64,000 nucleotides of DNA from an uncultured Gemmatimonadota bacterium (GCA_946480295.1 CAMLIT010000002.1:1-64000), one strand, 5' to 3'. Positions 8,769 to 18,430 are shown, counted from the first letter of the stretch. Notes: generated by a model not told the origin, from the sequence alone. Numbers and translations are program-made.

Positions 8769-9395
8769 ATGGAGCGTCCAGACAACAAGACGATCCGCGA
8801 CAGCGCCGACGAGCGTGGCGCGCCCGGTTCGGACGATTCCTTCGCCCGCGGCGCCGCGGACGAGGGTCGACAGGCGGCCGACGGTTCGGCGGACGGCCCC
8901 GACCGCGGCGCCGGCGCGGCCGAGTCCGCGGAAGCGGACCCGCGCGCGGACGCGGAGCGCCAGCTCGCCGACCAGCGCGACCGCTATCTCCGCCTCGCGG
9001 CCGAGTACGACAACTACCGCAAGCGCACGGCGAAGGAGCGCGCCGACGCGCACGCGCGCGGCCAGGCCGATCTCGTCAGGCAGCTGCTCGATCCGCTCGA
9101 CGACCTCGCCCGCTTCGCCCACGTGGACCCGGCGACGGTCGACCCGGCGACCCTCGTGCAGGGCGTCGACATGGTCGAGCGCAAGCTGCACAAGCTGCTC
9201 GCCGGCGCCGGGCTGGAGGCGGTCAACCCGGTGAACCAGACGTTCGATCCGAACCTGATGGAGGCCGTGGCCACCGAGCCCGCGCTGTCGCCGGAGGACG
9301 ATCACGTGGTCTCGCGCGTGTACCAGCAGGGCTACCGCTTCAACGGCCAGCTCCTGCGTCCCGCGCGGGTCGTCGTGAAGCAGTGGAACGGCTGA
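8769..9395 (+). CDS. grpE: Nucleotide exchange factor GrpE
   Basis: Releases ADP from DnaK in the Hsp70 cycle. 208 residues: an acidic, Ala/Asp-rich disordered N-terminus (1-55), a coiled-coil (about 58-100, with RLAAEYDNYRKRTAKERADA) and the C-terminal beta domain ending in VSRVYQQGYRFNGQLLRPARVVV, the family signature. It is followed 17 bases later by dnaJ. dnaK and hrcA are not in the window, and I see no CIRCE inverted repeat in the 172-base upstream interval. Confidence 0.95.
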   Translation: MERPDNKTIRDSADERGAPGSDDSFARGAADEGRQAADGSADGPDRGAGAAESAEADPRADAERQLADQRDRYLRLAAEYDNYRKRTAKERADAHARGQADLVRQLLDPLDDLARFAHVDPATVDPATLVQGVDMVERKLHKLLAGAGLEAVNPVNQTFDPNLMEAVATEPALSPEDDHVVSRVYQQGYRFNGQLLRPARVVVKQWNG

Positions 9396-9412
9396 TCGCG
9401 CACTGACCGCCC

Positions 9413-10558
9413 ATGGCACAGACGAAGGACTTCTACGCGGTCCTCGGCGTCTCGGCGTCGGCGACGCAGGACGAGATCAAGAAGCAGTACCGGAAGCTCG
9501 CGGCGAAGTACCACCCGGACAAGAATCCGAACGACCCGAAGGCCGCGGACCGCTTCAAGGAGATCTCCGAAGCGTACCAGGTGCTCGGGGACGCCGAGAA
9601 GCGGAAGCAGTACGACGAGATGCGGCGGCTCGGGGCGTTTGGCGGCTTCGGTGGCGGCGGGGCGCGCGGGCGCGGCGGCCACGGCGCGGGTGCGGGCGGG
9701 GGCTTCGCCTATCCGCCGGGCGGCGGCGCCGGGATCAACTTCGAGGACATCGGCCTCGGAGGGCTCGGGGACATCTTCAGCTCCATGTTCGGGGGCGGCG
9801 CGGGCGCTCAGCGCGGCGCCCGCCAGCGCGGCCCGGAGCGCGGCCAGGACATCGAGTCGCAGCTCGAGATCCCCTTCCGCACCGCGGCGCTCGGCGGCAA
9901 GGTGCCGATCGAGCTGGAGGTGAACGAGGAGTGCCCGACCTGCCACGGCACGGGGGGCGCGCCGGGCGCGAAGATCCAGCAGTGCCCCGAGTGCGGCGGG
10001 CGCGGCACGATCTCCTTCGGCCAGGGCGGCTTCGCCGTGCAACGCCCCTGCCCGATGTGCCTCGGCCGCGGCACCGTGCCGAGCGAGCAGTGTCCGACGT
10101 GCGGCGGGTCGGGGGAGGTGCGCGCGCGCAAGAAGGTGCTCATCACCGTGCCGGCCGGCGTCGACTCGGGCACCAAGCTGCGCCTCAAGGGGCAGGGCGG
10201 CCACGGCCCGCGCGGCGGCCCGCCGGGAGACCTCTTCATCACCTTCCAGGTGCAACCGGACCGCTTCTACCGCCGCGAGGGGCTCGACCTCGTCGCCCCC
10301 GTCCCGATCAACATCGCGCAGGCCACCCTGGGCTCGAAGGTCAACGTCAAGACTCTGGACGGGAAGAAGGTCGCGGTGAAGATTCCCGCGGGCACGCCCA
10401 ACGGGAAGCGCTTCCGGGTGCGTGGCCAGGGGATCGAGAAGGACGGCCAGCGGGGCGACCTGATCGTGGAAGTCGACGTGCAGGTGCCCGAGAACCTCAA
10501 CGAAGCCCAGGAGAAGGCGATGCGCGAGTTCGCAGAGGCGAGCGGGATGAAGTACTGA
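9413..10558 (+). CDS. dnaJ: Chaperone DnaJ (Hsp40)
   Basis: 381 residues, type I. J domain 1-70 with the essential HPD ([19 protein letters not shown]), Gly/Phe-rich linker (about 75-125, including [15 protein letters not shown]), then four zinc-binding CxxCxGxG motifs ([32 protein letters not shown]), and the C-terminal substrate-binding and dimerisation domains. Stimulates DnaK ATPase and binds unfolded clients. Cotranscribed with grpE. Its stop is one base before the start of the symporter gene. Confidence 0.96.
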   Translation: MAQTKDFYAVLGVSASATQDEIKKQYRKLAAKYHPDKNPNDPKAADRFKEISEAYQVLGDAEKRKQYDEMRRLGAFGGFGGGGARGRGGHGAGAGGGFAYPPGGGAGINFEDIGLGGLGDIFSSMFGGGAGAQRGARQRGPERGQDIESQLEIPFRTAALGGKVPIELEVNEECPTCHGTGGAPGAKIQQCPECGGRGTISFGQGGFAVQRPCPMCLGRGTVPSEQCPTCGGSGEVRARKKVLITVPAGVDSGTKLRLKGQGGHGPRGGPPGDLFITFQVQPDRFYRREGLDLVAPVPINIAQATLGSKVNVKTLDGKKVAVKIPAGTPNGKRFRVRGQGIEKDGQRGDLIVEVDVQVPENLNEAQEKAMREFAEASGMKY

Positions 10559-10559
10559 G

Positions 10560-12374
10560 ATGCGGGTGACCACCGTCGACTGGGTCATCGTCGCGATCTC
10601 CCTCGTTGTTTCCTTCCTGCCGGCCATCCTCCTCGCCCGCCGCGCCGGCTCCACCACCGCCGAATTCTTCGCCTCCGGACGCGCCGCCCCCTGGTGGCTC
10701 GTCGGCGTGTCCATGGTCGCGACGACCTTCAGCACGGACACGCCGAACCTCGTGACCAACATGGTCCGCGAGTACGGCGTCGCCGACAACTGGCTGTGGT
10801 GGTCGTTCCTCCTCACGGGGATGACGACCGTCTTCTTCTTCGCGCGGCTGTGGCGCCGCTCGGGGGTGATGACGGACCTCGAGTTCTACGAGCTGCGCTA
10901 CTCGGGGAAGCCGGCGTCGTTCGTCCGCGGCTTCCGCGCCATCTATCTCGGCCTGCTCTTCAACTGCGTGATCATGGCGACGGTGAACCTCGCCGCCGCG
11001 AAGATCGCCAATGTGGTGCTCGGCTGGCCGATGGTGAAGACGCTGTCGATCTGCGCGGTCATCAACGTCGCCTTCGCCGCGACGGCCGGGCTCTGGGGGG
11101 TGCTCGTCACCGACTTCCTCCAGTTCGGGATCATGATGACCGGCGCGTTCGCCGCGGCGTACTACGCGCTGAAGCAGCCGCAGGTCGGCGGGCTCGCGGG
11201 GCTGATCCGCCAGACGGATCCGCGCACCCTCGGCTTCCTCCCCGACTTCGGGAACTGGAGCGTCGCGCTGTCGGTGTTCCTCATCCCGCTGACGGTGCAG
11301 TGGTGGTCGGTGTGGTATCCCGGCGCGGAGCCGGGCGGCGGGAGCTACATCGCGCAGCGCATGCTCGCGTCGAAGAGCGAGCGCGACGCGCTCGGCGGCA
11401 CGCTCTTCTTCAACGTCGCGCATTACGCGCTGCGTCCGTGGCCGTGGATCATCGTGGCGCTGGCGTCGATGATCGTCTTCCCGACGCTGGGGGACATCCA
11501 TCGCGCCTTCCCGTACGTGGACCCGCGGCTCATCGGGCACGACATGGCGTATCCGGCGATGCTGAAGTTCCTCCCCGTCGGGTTCATGGGGCTGATGATC
11601 GCCGGGATGCTCGCCGCCTACGTCTCGACGCTGTCGACGCACCTGAACTGGGGGACGTCGTACCTCGTCCACGACTTCTACCGCCGCTTCGTGCGGCAGG
11701 GCGCCGACGAGCAGCACTACGTCAACGTGGGCCGGGTCGTCACCGGGGTGCTCATGGTCCTCGCGGTGCTGCTGACCTTCGTGCTCGACACGGCGAAGCA
11801 GAGCTTCGACCTGATGCTCTCGGTCGGCGCGGGCACGGGGCTCATCTATCTCCTGCGCTGGTACTGGTGGCGGATCAACGCGTGGAGCGAGGTGGCGGCG
11901 ATGATCAGCTCCTTCGTGGTCGCCGTCATCTTCTTCGTCGCGGGGAAGATGGGACACGGCGTGCCGGAGACGGTGTCGCTGATCGCGACGGTGGCGTCGA
12001 CGACGGTGGTGTGGGTGGTGACGACGCTGTTCACGGAGCCGACGAACCGGGCGACGCTGGTCGCGTTCTACCGGAAGGTGCGGCCGGCGGGCCCGGGGTG
12101 GCGGCACGTGCGCGCCGAGGCGGGGGTGGCGCCCTCGCCCGACAGCATGCCGCAGATGTTCCTCGGCTGGACCCTCGGCTGGTTGTTCGTCTACTCCGCG
12201 CTCTTCGGCGCCGGGGGCTTCCTCTTCGGCAAGGTCGCGTTAGGCGCGGCGTGGACGGTGGTGTTCGTCATCACCGGGATCGGACTGCTCCGGCTGCTGC
12301 CGAAGCTCTGGACGGGCGAGTCCGACGAGCCGACGCCGAGCGAGGAGCCGGTGGAGGTCGCGGGCTCGCGCTGA
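10560..12374 (+). CDS. Sodium:solute symporter family protein
   Basis: A 604-residue inner-membrane transporter with about 13 hydrophobic segments, of the SSS family. Family-like features: N-terminal TM (VDWVIVAISLVVSFLPAILL), then TTAEFFASGRAAPWWLVGVSMVATTFSTDTPN, which corresponds to the substrate/Na+ region, and LIAGMLAAYVSTLSTHLNWGTSYLVHDFY with the conserved serines of the second sodium-site helix. The substrate cannot be inferred. Lying one base after dnaJ it may be co-transcribed, although a functional link with the chaperones is not evident. Confidence 0.88.
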   Translation: MRVTTVDWVIVAISLVVSFLPAILLARRAGSTTAEFFASGRAAPWWLVGVSMVATTFSTDTPNLVTNMVREYGVADNWLWWSFLLTGMTTVFFFARLWRRSGVMTDLEFYELRYSGKPASFVRGFRAIYLGLLFNCVIMATVNLAAAKIANVVLGWPMVKTLSICAVINVAFAATAGLWGVLVTDFLQFGIMMTGAFAAAYYALKQPQVGGLAGLIRQTDPRTLGFLPDFGNWSVALSVFLIPLTVQWWSVWYPGAEPGGGSYIAQRMLASKSERDALGGTLFFNVAHYALRPWPWIIVALASMIVFPTLGDIHRAFPYVDPRLIGHDMAYPAMLKFLPVGFMGLMIAGMLAAYVSTLSTHLNWGTSYLVHDFYRRFVRQGADEQHYVNVGRVVTGVLMVLAVLLTFVLDTAKQSFDLMLSVGAGTGLIYLLRWYWWRINAWSEVAAMISSFVVAVIFFVAGKMGHGVPETVSLIATVASTTVVWVVTTLFTEPTNRATLVAFYRKVRPAGPGWRHVRAEAGVAPSPDSMPQMFLGWTLGWLFVYSALFGAGGFLFGKVALGAAWTVVFVITGIGLLRLLPKLWTGESDEPTPSEEPVEVAGSR

Positions 12375-12498
12375 GCGCGCCGTCGCCGGTTCCGGCCGCG
12401 CGTGACGCCGGCCGGACCGGCGCGGTTAGGCATCAGGGACGGCTCGCCCGGCGGGCCGCTCCCGGATCCTGCCCTGTCCCGTTCTCCCGAGGTGACGG

Positions 12499-12993
12499 AT
12501 GCGCCGATACGTCGTGCTGCTCGTGGCCGCGGCACTCGCGGCCTGCTCCGACTCCCGGTCGTGCGCACCCATGGCGCCCTGCTACACCGTGCGAGCGGAG
12601 GCGAACGCGGTCGCGGGCGGCTGGAGGGGACTCGAGCAGTGGCGCGGCGTCTCCATCGACATGTGGCTCGCCGCGAAGGACACCACGCTCTCCGGGACGG
12701 CTTCGTGGGGCTCGGCAGTCGCGGGCAGCTTCACGAGGGGGACGGGCACCATAAGCGGCTACGTCTTTGGCGCGGACTCCGGGGCCGCCCCGTCGGGCTA
12801 CGTGATTCCGCCGCACCCCGCCGTCGTGCTGACCTTCGCGTTCAGCGACGGCACGTCAGCACGACTGGACCAGGCGGTGCTCCGTGGGCGGGACACCCTG
12901 AGCGGCGCGCTGACGTTCTCCGATGCGCCATCCACGAGCTACGGTGCGACGTTCGTTCGCGCCTCGTTCGCGGACGACCGTCTGCCGCGCTGA
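12499..12993 (+). CDS. Predicted lipoprotein of unknown function
   Basis: 164 residues. The N-terminus MRRYVVLLVAAALAACSD is a lipoprotein signal with cleavage expected before Cys16 (lipobox ALAAC). The remainder is predicted beta-rich, with repeated Ser/Thr/Gly turns (DTTLSGTASWGSAVAGSFTR) like small beta-barrel lipoproteins, and contains one more close cysteine pair. No family recognised. It follows the symporter after 124 bases of GC-rich sequence without obvious signals and ends at a terminator-like hairpin shared with the convergent kinase gene. Confidence 0.75.
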   Translation: MRRYVVLLVAAALAACSDSRSCAPMAPCYTVRAEANAVAGGWRGLEQWRGVSIDMWLAAKDTTLSGTASWGSAVAGSFTRGTGTISGYVFGADSGAAPSGYVIPPHPAVVLTFAFSDGTSARLDQAVLRGRDTLSGALTFSDAPSTSYGATFVRASFADDRLPR

Positions 12994-13012
12994 TCCGGCG
13001 GGCCGCCGGATC
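12992..13012. terminator. Hairpin between convergent genes
   Basis: GATCCGGCG pairs with CGCCGGATC across a 3-base loop, overlapping the lipoprotein stop codon. A second GC-rich dyad follows (GGCGCCGGCGCGGCGCC, about 13015-13031). There is no T-tract, so efficiency is uncertain, but the position between convergent stop codons fits a bidirectional terminator. Confidence 0.5.
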
Positions 13013-13032
13013 GGGGCGCCGGCGCGGCGCCG

Positions 13033-14136
13033 TCAGTCGGCCGGACCGGCCGCATCGACCAGCCGCGCGAGCTCGCCCTCCTGCGCCTCGAACGATCGCA
13101 GGAGGGCGAGCTGCGTCCGCGCCCGGTCGAGGTTCTGCTCCGGCCTCGACACGGCGTAATAGCGGTCGCCGTCGAGGAAGTCGGCGAGGAAGCGCACGAG
13201 CTGCTCGTAGGTGATGACCTTCGCCGCGGTGACGAGCAGCTCGCGTTCGCGCGCCGAGAGGAGGGGGCCGGCGCCCCCGACGTAGCCGCGGGCGAGCGCG
13301 ACGAAGAACTCCGGCCGCGCGACGACGCGCGCGAGGTCGCGCTCGTCCTCGGCCGCCGGGCTGGCCATCGAGCGCGCCATGTCGCCGAAGTCGTACAGCG
13401 CGAGCCCCGGCATCACGGTGTCGAGGTCGACGACGCAGACCGCGTCGCCCGTCGCGACGTCGAAGAGGACGTTCGACATCTTCGCGTCGTTGTGCACGAC
13501 GCGCTCGGGGATCTCGCCCCGCCGAAACGGGGCGAGGAGGGCGTCGGCGAGGTCGCGTCGGGCGAGGACGCCGTCGATCTCCGGCCGGGCGCGCTCCGCG
13601 CGCGAGGCGCCATCGCGCGCGAGCGCCCGCTCGAACGCCGCGACGCGCGCGGGGGTATCGTGGAACCCCGGGATCGTCTCGTGCAGCCGCGGCCCGGCCA
13701 GGTCCGCGAGGTCGCGCTGGAAGCGGCCGAAGGCGAATGCCGCGGCGTACGCCTGCGCGGGCGTGGACGGCGCCTCGAAGGCGCGCGTCCCCTCGAGGAA
13801 CCGGTACGCGCGCCACCAGCCGCCCGCGTCGTCGCGCGCATGGCTGGCGCCGTCGTCGGCGCGCACGAGCGAGAGCCCATCGTGCAGGTGCGCGGTGATG
13901 CGCTCGACGTTCTCCATCACGAGCCGCGGCGCGGGGAAGACGCGCTCGTTGATCCGCTGGAGGAGGATGCGCCCGCGCGCTTCGCCGCCGGCGCCGCGCA
14001 GCGTCACGACGAACGAGGCGTGAATGTGCCCGCCGGCGAAGGGGGCGACGTCGGCGGGCTCGCCCCCGTCCGCGAAGCGCCGCGCGATGCGCCGCGCCTC
14101 CTCGACGCCGGCGGCCCCGCCGCCGCCTAACGCCAC
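13033..14136 (-). CDS. NahK-like sugar kinase (aminoglycoside phosphotransferase fold)
   Basis: 367 residues. The conserved kinase core HNDAKMSNVLFD, followed by CVVDLDTVMPGLALYDFGDMAR, matches N-acetylhexosamine 1-kinases, which make GlcNAc-1-P or GalNAc-1-P from the free sugar and ATP. The GTG at 14136 overlaps the stop of the upstream nucleotidyltransferase by ten bases, so the two are translationally coupled. Kinase plus nucleotidyltransferase is the Bifidobacterium NahK/uridylyltransferase logic: free hexosamine to sugar-1-P to NDP-sugar. The exported glycoside hydrolase upstream could supply the sugar. Substrate is inferred. Confidence 0.78.
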   Translation of the reverse strand: MALGGGGAAGVEEARRIARRFADGGEPADVAPFAGGHIHASFVVTLRGAGGEARGRILLQRINERVFPAPRLVMENVERITAHLHDGLSLVRADDGASHARDDAGGWWRAYRFLEGTRAFEAPSTPAQAYAAAFAFGRFQRDLADLAGPRLHETIPGFHDTPARVAAFERALARDGASRAERARPEIDGVLARRDLADALLAPFRRGEIPERVVHNDAKMSNVLFDVATGDAVCVVDLDTVMPGLALYDFGDMARSMASPAAEDERDLARVVARPEFFVALARGYVGGAGPLLSARERELLVTAAKVITYEQLVRFLADFLDGDRYYAVSRPEQNLDRARTQLALLRSFEAQEGELARLVDAAGPAD

Positions 14137-15197
14137 AGGGGGCTCGGGTACTCGCCGCCGTCGGCGAGGGCGCGGATCTCCGCGGCCACCTTCGGCTTGT
14201 CCTGCGGGTAGGTGACGCCGCACCAGGGGCCGCCCCCTGGCAGGACGCGGACGCGCGCCTCCCCGTCGGCGATGAGCCGCTGCACGATCGACGGCAGGAG
14301 GTACTCCGCCTTCGGGTCGCCGCCGCTCGCCTCGAGGAAGCGCACGAAGCCCTCGCGGAGCTGCGGGAAGACGGCGGGGGTGAACCCCCACATGTTCATG
14401 GAGACCTGCTGGTCGAGGGAGAGCGCGTGCTCGCGCCCGTCCGCGTCCCGGTACGCCGCGCCCGCGCCCCGCCGCTCGATCCCCTTGATCTCCTCCGTGT
14501 GCTCCAGCCACCCGTCGCCATCCGCGTCGAGCCGCGCCCGGTTGACGCCGCCCTCGTCGGAGAGGGTCTCGCCCAACGGGAAGCCGACGACGCAGTAGGA
14601 GGGAGGCGGCAGCAGGGAGGCGGGTGGCGCGGGGGACGCGGGACGCGCGGCGCGCGCTGCGTTCGACCGGTCGCGATCGCGCGCCGCCTCCTGCCGAGGT
14701 GTTCCTTCCGACGCCGTTGCGCCACCACGCGTCCCGCGTCCCGCGTGCCCCTCTCGACCCTCGACCGTCGACCCTCGACCCTCGTTCGAGAAGAACTCTC
14801 CGACCAGCCCGTACGACCTCCGCCCGTAGAAGTCATCCGCGTTCACCACCGCGAACGGCCGCGAGACCGCGGACTCGGTGCACAGGACGGCCTGGCCGGT
14901 GCCCCACGGCTTCTCGCGATCCGGCGGCAGCGTGTACCCCGTCGGGAGCTGGTCGAGGCGCTGGTGGACGTAGCGGATCGGCACGCGCGAGCCCACGCGG
15001 GCGTCGAGCACGGCGCGGAGCCGGTCCTCCAGCTCCGCGCGCGTGATGACGACGACGTCGCCGAAGCCGGCGCGCAGCGCGTCGAAGATGCCGTACTCCA
15101 TCATCGTCTCGCCGTGCGGGCCGACGGGCTCGAGCTGCTTCGGGCCGCCGAACCGGCTCCCCATCCCGGCGGCGAGGACGACGAGCGTCGGGCTCAC
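14127..15197 (-). CDS. Sugar nucleotidyltransferase with a repeat-coded insertion
   Basis: 356 residues. The N-terminus VVLAAGMGSRFGGPKQLEPV is the classical nucleotidyltransferase NTP-binding loop; VNADDFYG carries the metal-binding aspartates, and MNMWGF and AEYLLPSIV occur further on. It probably activates the sugar-1-phosphate made by the overlapping kinase gene. Residues about 140-200 (GRGSTVEGREGHAGRGTRGG through ASLLPPPS) are low-complexity and coded by the repeat element at 14598-14786, inserted between GLVGEFFSNE and YCVVGFPLGETL; frame is kept. The GTG at 15197 is the family-like start. A GTG at 15245, overlapping the upstream stop (GTGA), would add 16 residues. Confidence 0.85.
   Translation of the reverse strand: MSPTLVVLAAGMGSRFGGPKQLEPVGPHGETMMEYGIFDALRAGFGDVVVITRAELEDRLRAVLDARVGSRVPIRYVHQRLDQLPTGYTLPPDREKPWGTGQAVLCTESAVSRPFAVVNADDFYGRRSYGLVGEFFSNEGRGSTVEGREGHAGRGTRGGATASEGTPRQEAARDRDRSNAARAARPASPAPPASLLPPPSYCVVGFPLGETLSDEGGVNRARLDADGDGWLEHTEEIKGIERRGAGAAYRDADGREHALSLDQQVSMNMWGFTPAVFPQLREGFVRFLEASGGDPKAEYLLPSIVQRLIADGEARVRVLPGGGPWCGVTYPQDKPKVAAEIRALADGGEYPSPLWR
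14598..14786. repeat. Heptad repeat element inside the nucleotidyltransferase gene, in frame
   Basis: The left arm (14598-14653) is GGGAGGC then GGGACGC words and the right arm (14725-14786) is CGCGTCC words then CCCTCGA words. Roughly 70 bases lie between them. Same layout as the element inside dnaX. The encoded peptide (about 60 residues) has no counterpart in the enzyme family. Confidence 0.85.
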
Positions 15198-15241
15198 GGC
15201 CCCACCGCGCGCGGAGCCAGGCGTCGTCTGCGCGCTCGCGC

Positions 15242-17293
15242 TCACGGCGTCGGCGCCGCCGGCGTCGCCTCGAGCGTCAGCACCTGGAAGGGCTGGAGCG
15301 CGAAGGTGGCCGGCGAGCCGCCGCGCAGCGCGAGGGGCGTCGCGCGGTCGCCCTGCCACGGGCTGCGCGCGCTGTACTCGCGCGGCGCGCCCTCGGGCAG
15401 CTCGAACGCCTCGGCCACGTCGAGGGTGATGGACTGCGGCTTGTCGCTCGGGTTGCGGAGCGAGAGCACGCCGCGCTCCGGCGACCACGCCGCGTGGCCG
15501 TACACCTCGAGCTTCTCCGGGTCGCCCCCCACCCAGTGGGTGTCGACGAGGACGCCCGCGTTGCGGCGCGCCCAGCGCGCCGCCTCGGCGAGGTCGTCCC
15601 AGTTCTGCTGCGTCAGCAGCGACGGCGTCACGTACATCTCCTGGAGCTGCGTCCCCGTGCCGAAGTACGCCCGCACCTCGTCGCGGAAGTCGTTCTCCGG
15701 GTCCGTCATCAGGTGCTGCGCCGAGCGCGCGTAGATGATCCCGTGCAGCATCAGCGAGTTGAGCGGGTAGAGCGGCCCGCGCCTGACGACGCCGGCGTAG
15801 GTGTGCGCGTCGCGGTAGGTGATCCACTTCTGCCGCCACGAGCCGACGCCCGTGAAGCTGTGGTCCTCGCCGCCGCGCCAGGTGGAATCCGCGTAGCGGA
15901 GCCAGAAGGGCGAGGGGTACGTGCCCGTCGTCAGGTTCACGTACAGGTCGGGCTTCGCCGCGCGCAGCTCGCCGATCAGGTTGATCGCCGCGTCGAAGTC
16001 GCTGTCGAAGCGGCTGCCCGGGAACGCGCGCGACACGTTGCCGGTGCCGTCGATCTTGAACTGGTTGACGCCGTACTCGCGGATGAACTTCAGGCAGGTG
16101 TCGCGGAAGCGCTGGTAGTACTTCGGGCCGGAGAGCATGAATCCGCCGGCGTTCGTCTCGAACCCCTGCTGGCGCCCGTACTCGAGCCGCTCCTGCCGCG
16201 GCTTGCCGTAGCCGCCCCAGGGCGAGAGCCACACGCCGGGCGCGGCGCCGAACTTCGCCGCCTCCGTGCGCAGCGGCGCGAAGCCGCGCGGGAAGCCGGG
16301 GCCGAACGCCCACAGCGTCCGCGGGTCGTCCCAGCCGTCGTCGAACAGGAAGGAGTCGAGGGTGACGCCGCGCTTCTGGTGCAGCTCCTGGCCGAAGGCG
16401 TCGATCACCGCGAGCGCCTGCGGCTCGGTGTACTTGCTGAAGTAGCCGAGGTCGTACCAGGAGTTGTAGTGCAGGAAGGTGCGGTACGGGTGCGCGCGCT
16501 CGCGCTCGACGTAGGCGAGGAAGTCGCGCCGGCGCTGCCCGGGGCGCGTGACCCCGATGACCGACGAGTAGGCGACGCTCGTGCCGGGGCGCAGCGGGAG
16601 CTCGCGGTCCAGGTAGCCGCGCACGCGCCCGTCCGCCACCGCGTTCCTCGCCAGCGGATGCTCGAAGCCGAGGAAGAGATTCCCCGCGGTCACCGGCGAC
16701 CCGGCGACGGTGCCGGACACCTCGGCGTTCGCGACGGGGAGGTCGAGCAGCACGATCGAGGAGATGGGGACGTCGCCCGCCGGCGCGCGGAGGGTGACCT
16801 CCTGCCGGACGTAGCGCGAGCCGTCGCGCAGCTCGGCGCGCCAGCGCGCGCGTACGCGCCCGGACGCATCCTCGAGGTCGGCGACGATCTGGCGCCCGCC
16901 GAGCCGCTCCGCCAGACGGGAGGCGCGCGGGTGCGGGTCGAGGCGCTCGAGCCGCGGCGCGCCGGCGAGCCGCATCTCCGACGCGCGGATCGCGCTCCCG
17001 TCGTGCAGCGCGAGCGTGAAGACGTCGGGGGGCAATGGAAGCGAACTGCCGACGACGCGCTCGTCGAAGCGCAGCGCGCGGAGCCGGCCGCCGGCCGTGG
17101 AGAAGGTGGCGGCGACCGCGTCGTTGCCGAGCGAGAGCTCGTTCCCGCGCCGCTCGGCGCGCGCCGGGCTGGGGGCGGGTGCTTCGGACGCGCCGGCGCG
17201 CGGGGCGCAGCCGTCGGCCACGAGCTCGAGCAGCGGGAGGGTCGCCCCCGCCGCGAGTGAACGTTGGAGAAAACCGCGGCGGGAGATCGTCAT
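15242..17293 (-). CDS. Tat-exported glycoside hydrolase, alpha-galactosidase-like TIM barrel
   Basis: 683 residues from the ATG at 17293, with a twin-arginine signal (SRRGFLQRS, 4-12). An N-terminal beta-sandwich (about 45-260) precedes a TIM barrel (about 265-560) with FLHYNSWYDLGY, SFLFDDGWDD, GVWLSPWGGYG and QFKIDG; Asp415 in the last is the likely nucleophile by analogy with clan GH-D. A C-terminal beta domain ends the protein. The exact GH family (GH36-like, or GalNAc-cleaving families such as GH101/GH129) cannot be settled by eye. It starts 16 bases after mnmA and its stop touches the nucleotidyltransferase gene, so hydrolase, nucleotidyltransferase and kinase look like one sugar-salvage transcript. 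Confidence 0.78.
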   Translation of the reverse strand: MTISRRGFLQRSLAAGATLPLLELVADGCAPRAGASEAPAPSPARAERRGNELSLGNDAVAATFSTAGGRLRALRFDERVVGSSLPLPPDVFTLALHDGSAIRASEMRLAGAPRLERLDPHPRASRLAERLGGRQIVADLEDASGRVRARWRAELRDGSRYVRQEVTLRAPAGDVPISSIVLLDLPVANAEVSGTVAGSPVTAGNLFLGFEHPLARNAVADGRVRGYLDRELPLRPGTSVAYSSVIGVTRPGQRRRDFLAYVERERAHPYRTFLHYNSWYDLGYFSKYTEPQALAVIDAFGQELHQKRGVTLDSFLFDDGWDDPRTLWAFGPGFPRGFAPLRTEAAKFGAAPGVWLSPWGGYGKPRQERLEYGRQQGFETNAGGFMLSGPKYYQRFRDTCLKFIREYGVNQFKIDGTGNVSRAFPGSRFDSDFDAAINLIGELRAAKPDLYVNLTTGTYPSPFWLRYADSTWRGGEDHSFTGVGSWRQKWITYRDAHTYAGVVRRGPLYPLNSLMLHGIIYARSAQHLMTDPENDFRDEVRAYFGTGTQLQEMYVTPSLLTQQNWDDLAEAARWARRNAGVLVDTHWVGGDPEKLEVYGHAAWSPERGVLSLRNPSDKPQSITLDVAEAFELPEGAPREYSARSPWQGDRATPLALRGGSPATFALQPFQVLTLEATPAAPTP

Positions 17294-17309
17294 GAGTCCT
17301 GGGTTGTCG

Positions 17310-18416
17310 TCAGGCAGCGAGCACGGGGAGCGCCGTGCGCCCCTTCCGCGCCGCTTCGATGAAGCCGCCCCCGAGCACGCGCTCGCCGTCGTAGAGGACG
17401 AGCGACTGCCCGGGCGTGATCGCCGACACTGGCTCGTCGAGCGCGAGCTCGATCTCGCGTCCGGCATCGTCGACGCGCACGAGCTCCGCGCGCGCCGGCG
17501 CGGCGCGGTGCCGCACCTGGATCTCGACGCGCGTGCCGACCGGCGGCACGTCGACGAGCCAGTTCACCTCGCGCGCGACGACGCCGCGGCCGAGGAGCGC
17601 CTCGCGCGGCCCGATCACCACCGCGCGGTCGGCCGGCCGGATCTCGACCACGAACATCGGCTCGCGGAATCCGCCCGGGAGTCCGCGCCGCTGGCCGATC
17701 GTGAAGCGCGCATAGCCCTCGTGGGCGCCGACGATGGTGCCGTCGGCGAGGACGAACGGCCCCGGGCTCAGCGCGGGCGCGTCGTCGCCGAGGTGCTTGC
17801 GGAGGATCTTCGTGTGGTCCCCGTCGGGGACGAAGCAGATGTCCTGGCTCTCGACCTTCTCGGCGATCACCTCGAGGCCGAGGCGGTGGGCCACGGCGCG
17901 CGTCTCCGGCTTCGACTGCCAGCCCACGGGGAGGAGCATGCGCTGGAGCACGCCGCGGTCGATCCCCCAGAGGAAGTACGACTGGTCCTTCGAGCGGTCG
18001 CGCCCGCGGTGCAGCACGCCGTCCACGACGCGGGCGTAGTGCCCCGTGGCGATCCAGCGCGCGTCGATGCCGTCGGCCTTGCGCAGCAGGTCGCGGAACT
18101 TGGTGAAGGTGTTGCAGCGCACGCACGGGATCGGCGTGCGGCCGCGCGCGTACTCGGCGACGAAGTCGGCGATGACGTCGCGGCCGAAGGCGCTCTCGAG
18201 GTTGAGCACGTAATGCGGCACGCCGAGCTGCTCGCAGACGCGGCGCGCGTCGTTGATCGAGTCGAGCGAGCAGCAGGGGCGGTCGGGCACGTCGTCGCCG
18301 TAGCAGAAGAGCTTCATCGTGGCGCCGACCACGTCGTAGCCCTGCTCGACGAGCATGGCGGCGGCGACCGACGAGTCCACGCCGCCGGACATCGCGACCA
18401 GCACGCGCTCCTTCAT
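17310..18416 (-). CDS. mnmA: tRNA-specific 2-thiouridylase MnmA
   Basis: Installs the 2-thio group on wobble uridine 34 of Lys, Glu and Gln tRNAs. 368 residues, normal length. PP-loop SGGVDSSV (10-17) for ATP; catalytic cysteines Cys98 (PCVRCN) and Cys193 (SQDICFVPDGD); ATGHYARV, KDQSYFLWG and FTIGQRRGL are all family signatures. It lies 14 bases downstream of a cysteine desulfurase that can supply sulfur, the arrangement known from yrvO-mnmA in Bacillus. Confidence 0.97.
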   Translation of the reverse strand: MKERVLVAMSGGVDSSVAAAMLVEQGYDVVGATMKLFCYGDDVPDRPCCSLDSINDARRVCEQLGVPHYVLNLESAFGRDVIADFVAEYARGRTPIPCVRCNTFTKFRDLLRKADGIDARWIATGHYARVVDGVLHRGRDRSKDQSYFLWGIDRGVLQRMLLPVGWQSKPETRAVAHRLGLEVIAEKVESQDICFVPDGDHTKILRKHLGDDAPALSPGPFVLADGTIVGAHEGYARFTIGQRRGLPGGFREPMFVVEIRPADRAVVIGPREALLGRGVVAREVNWLVDVPPVGTRVEIQVRHRAAPARAELVRVDDAGREIELALDEPVSAITPGQSLVLYDGERVLGGGFIEAARKGRTALPVLAA

Positions 18417-18430
18417 CGCGCCCCTCCCGC

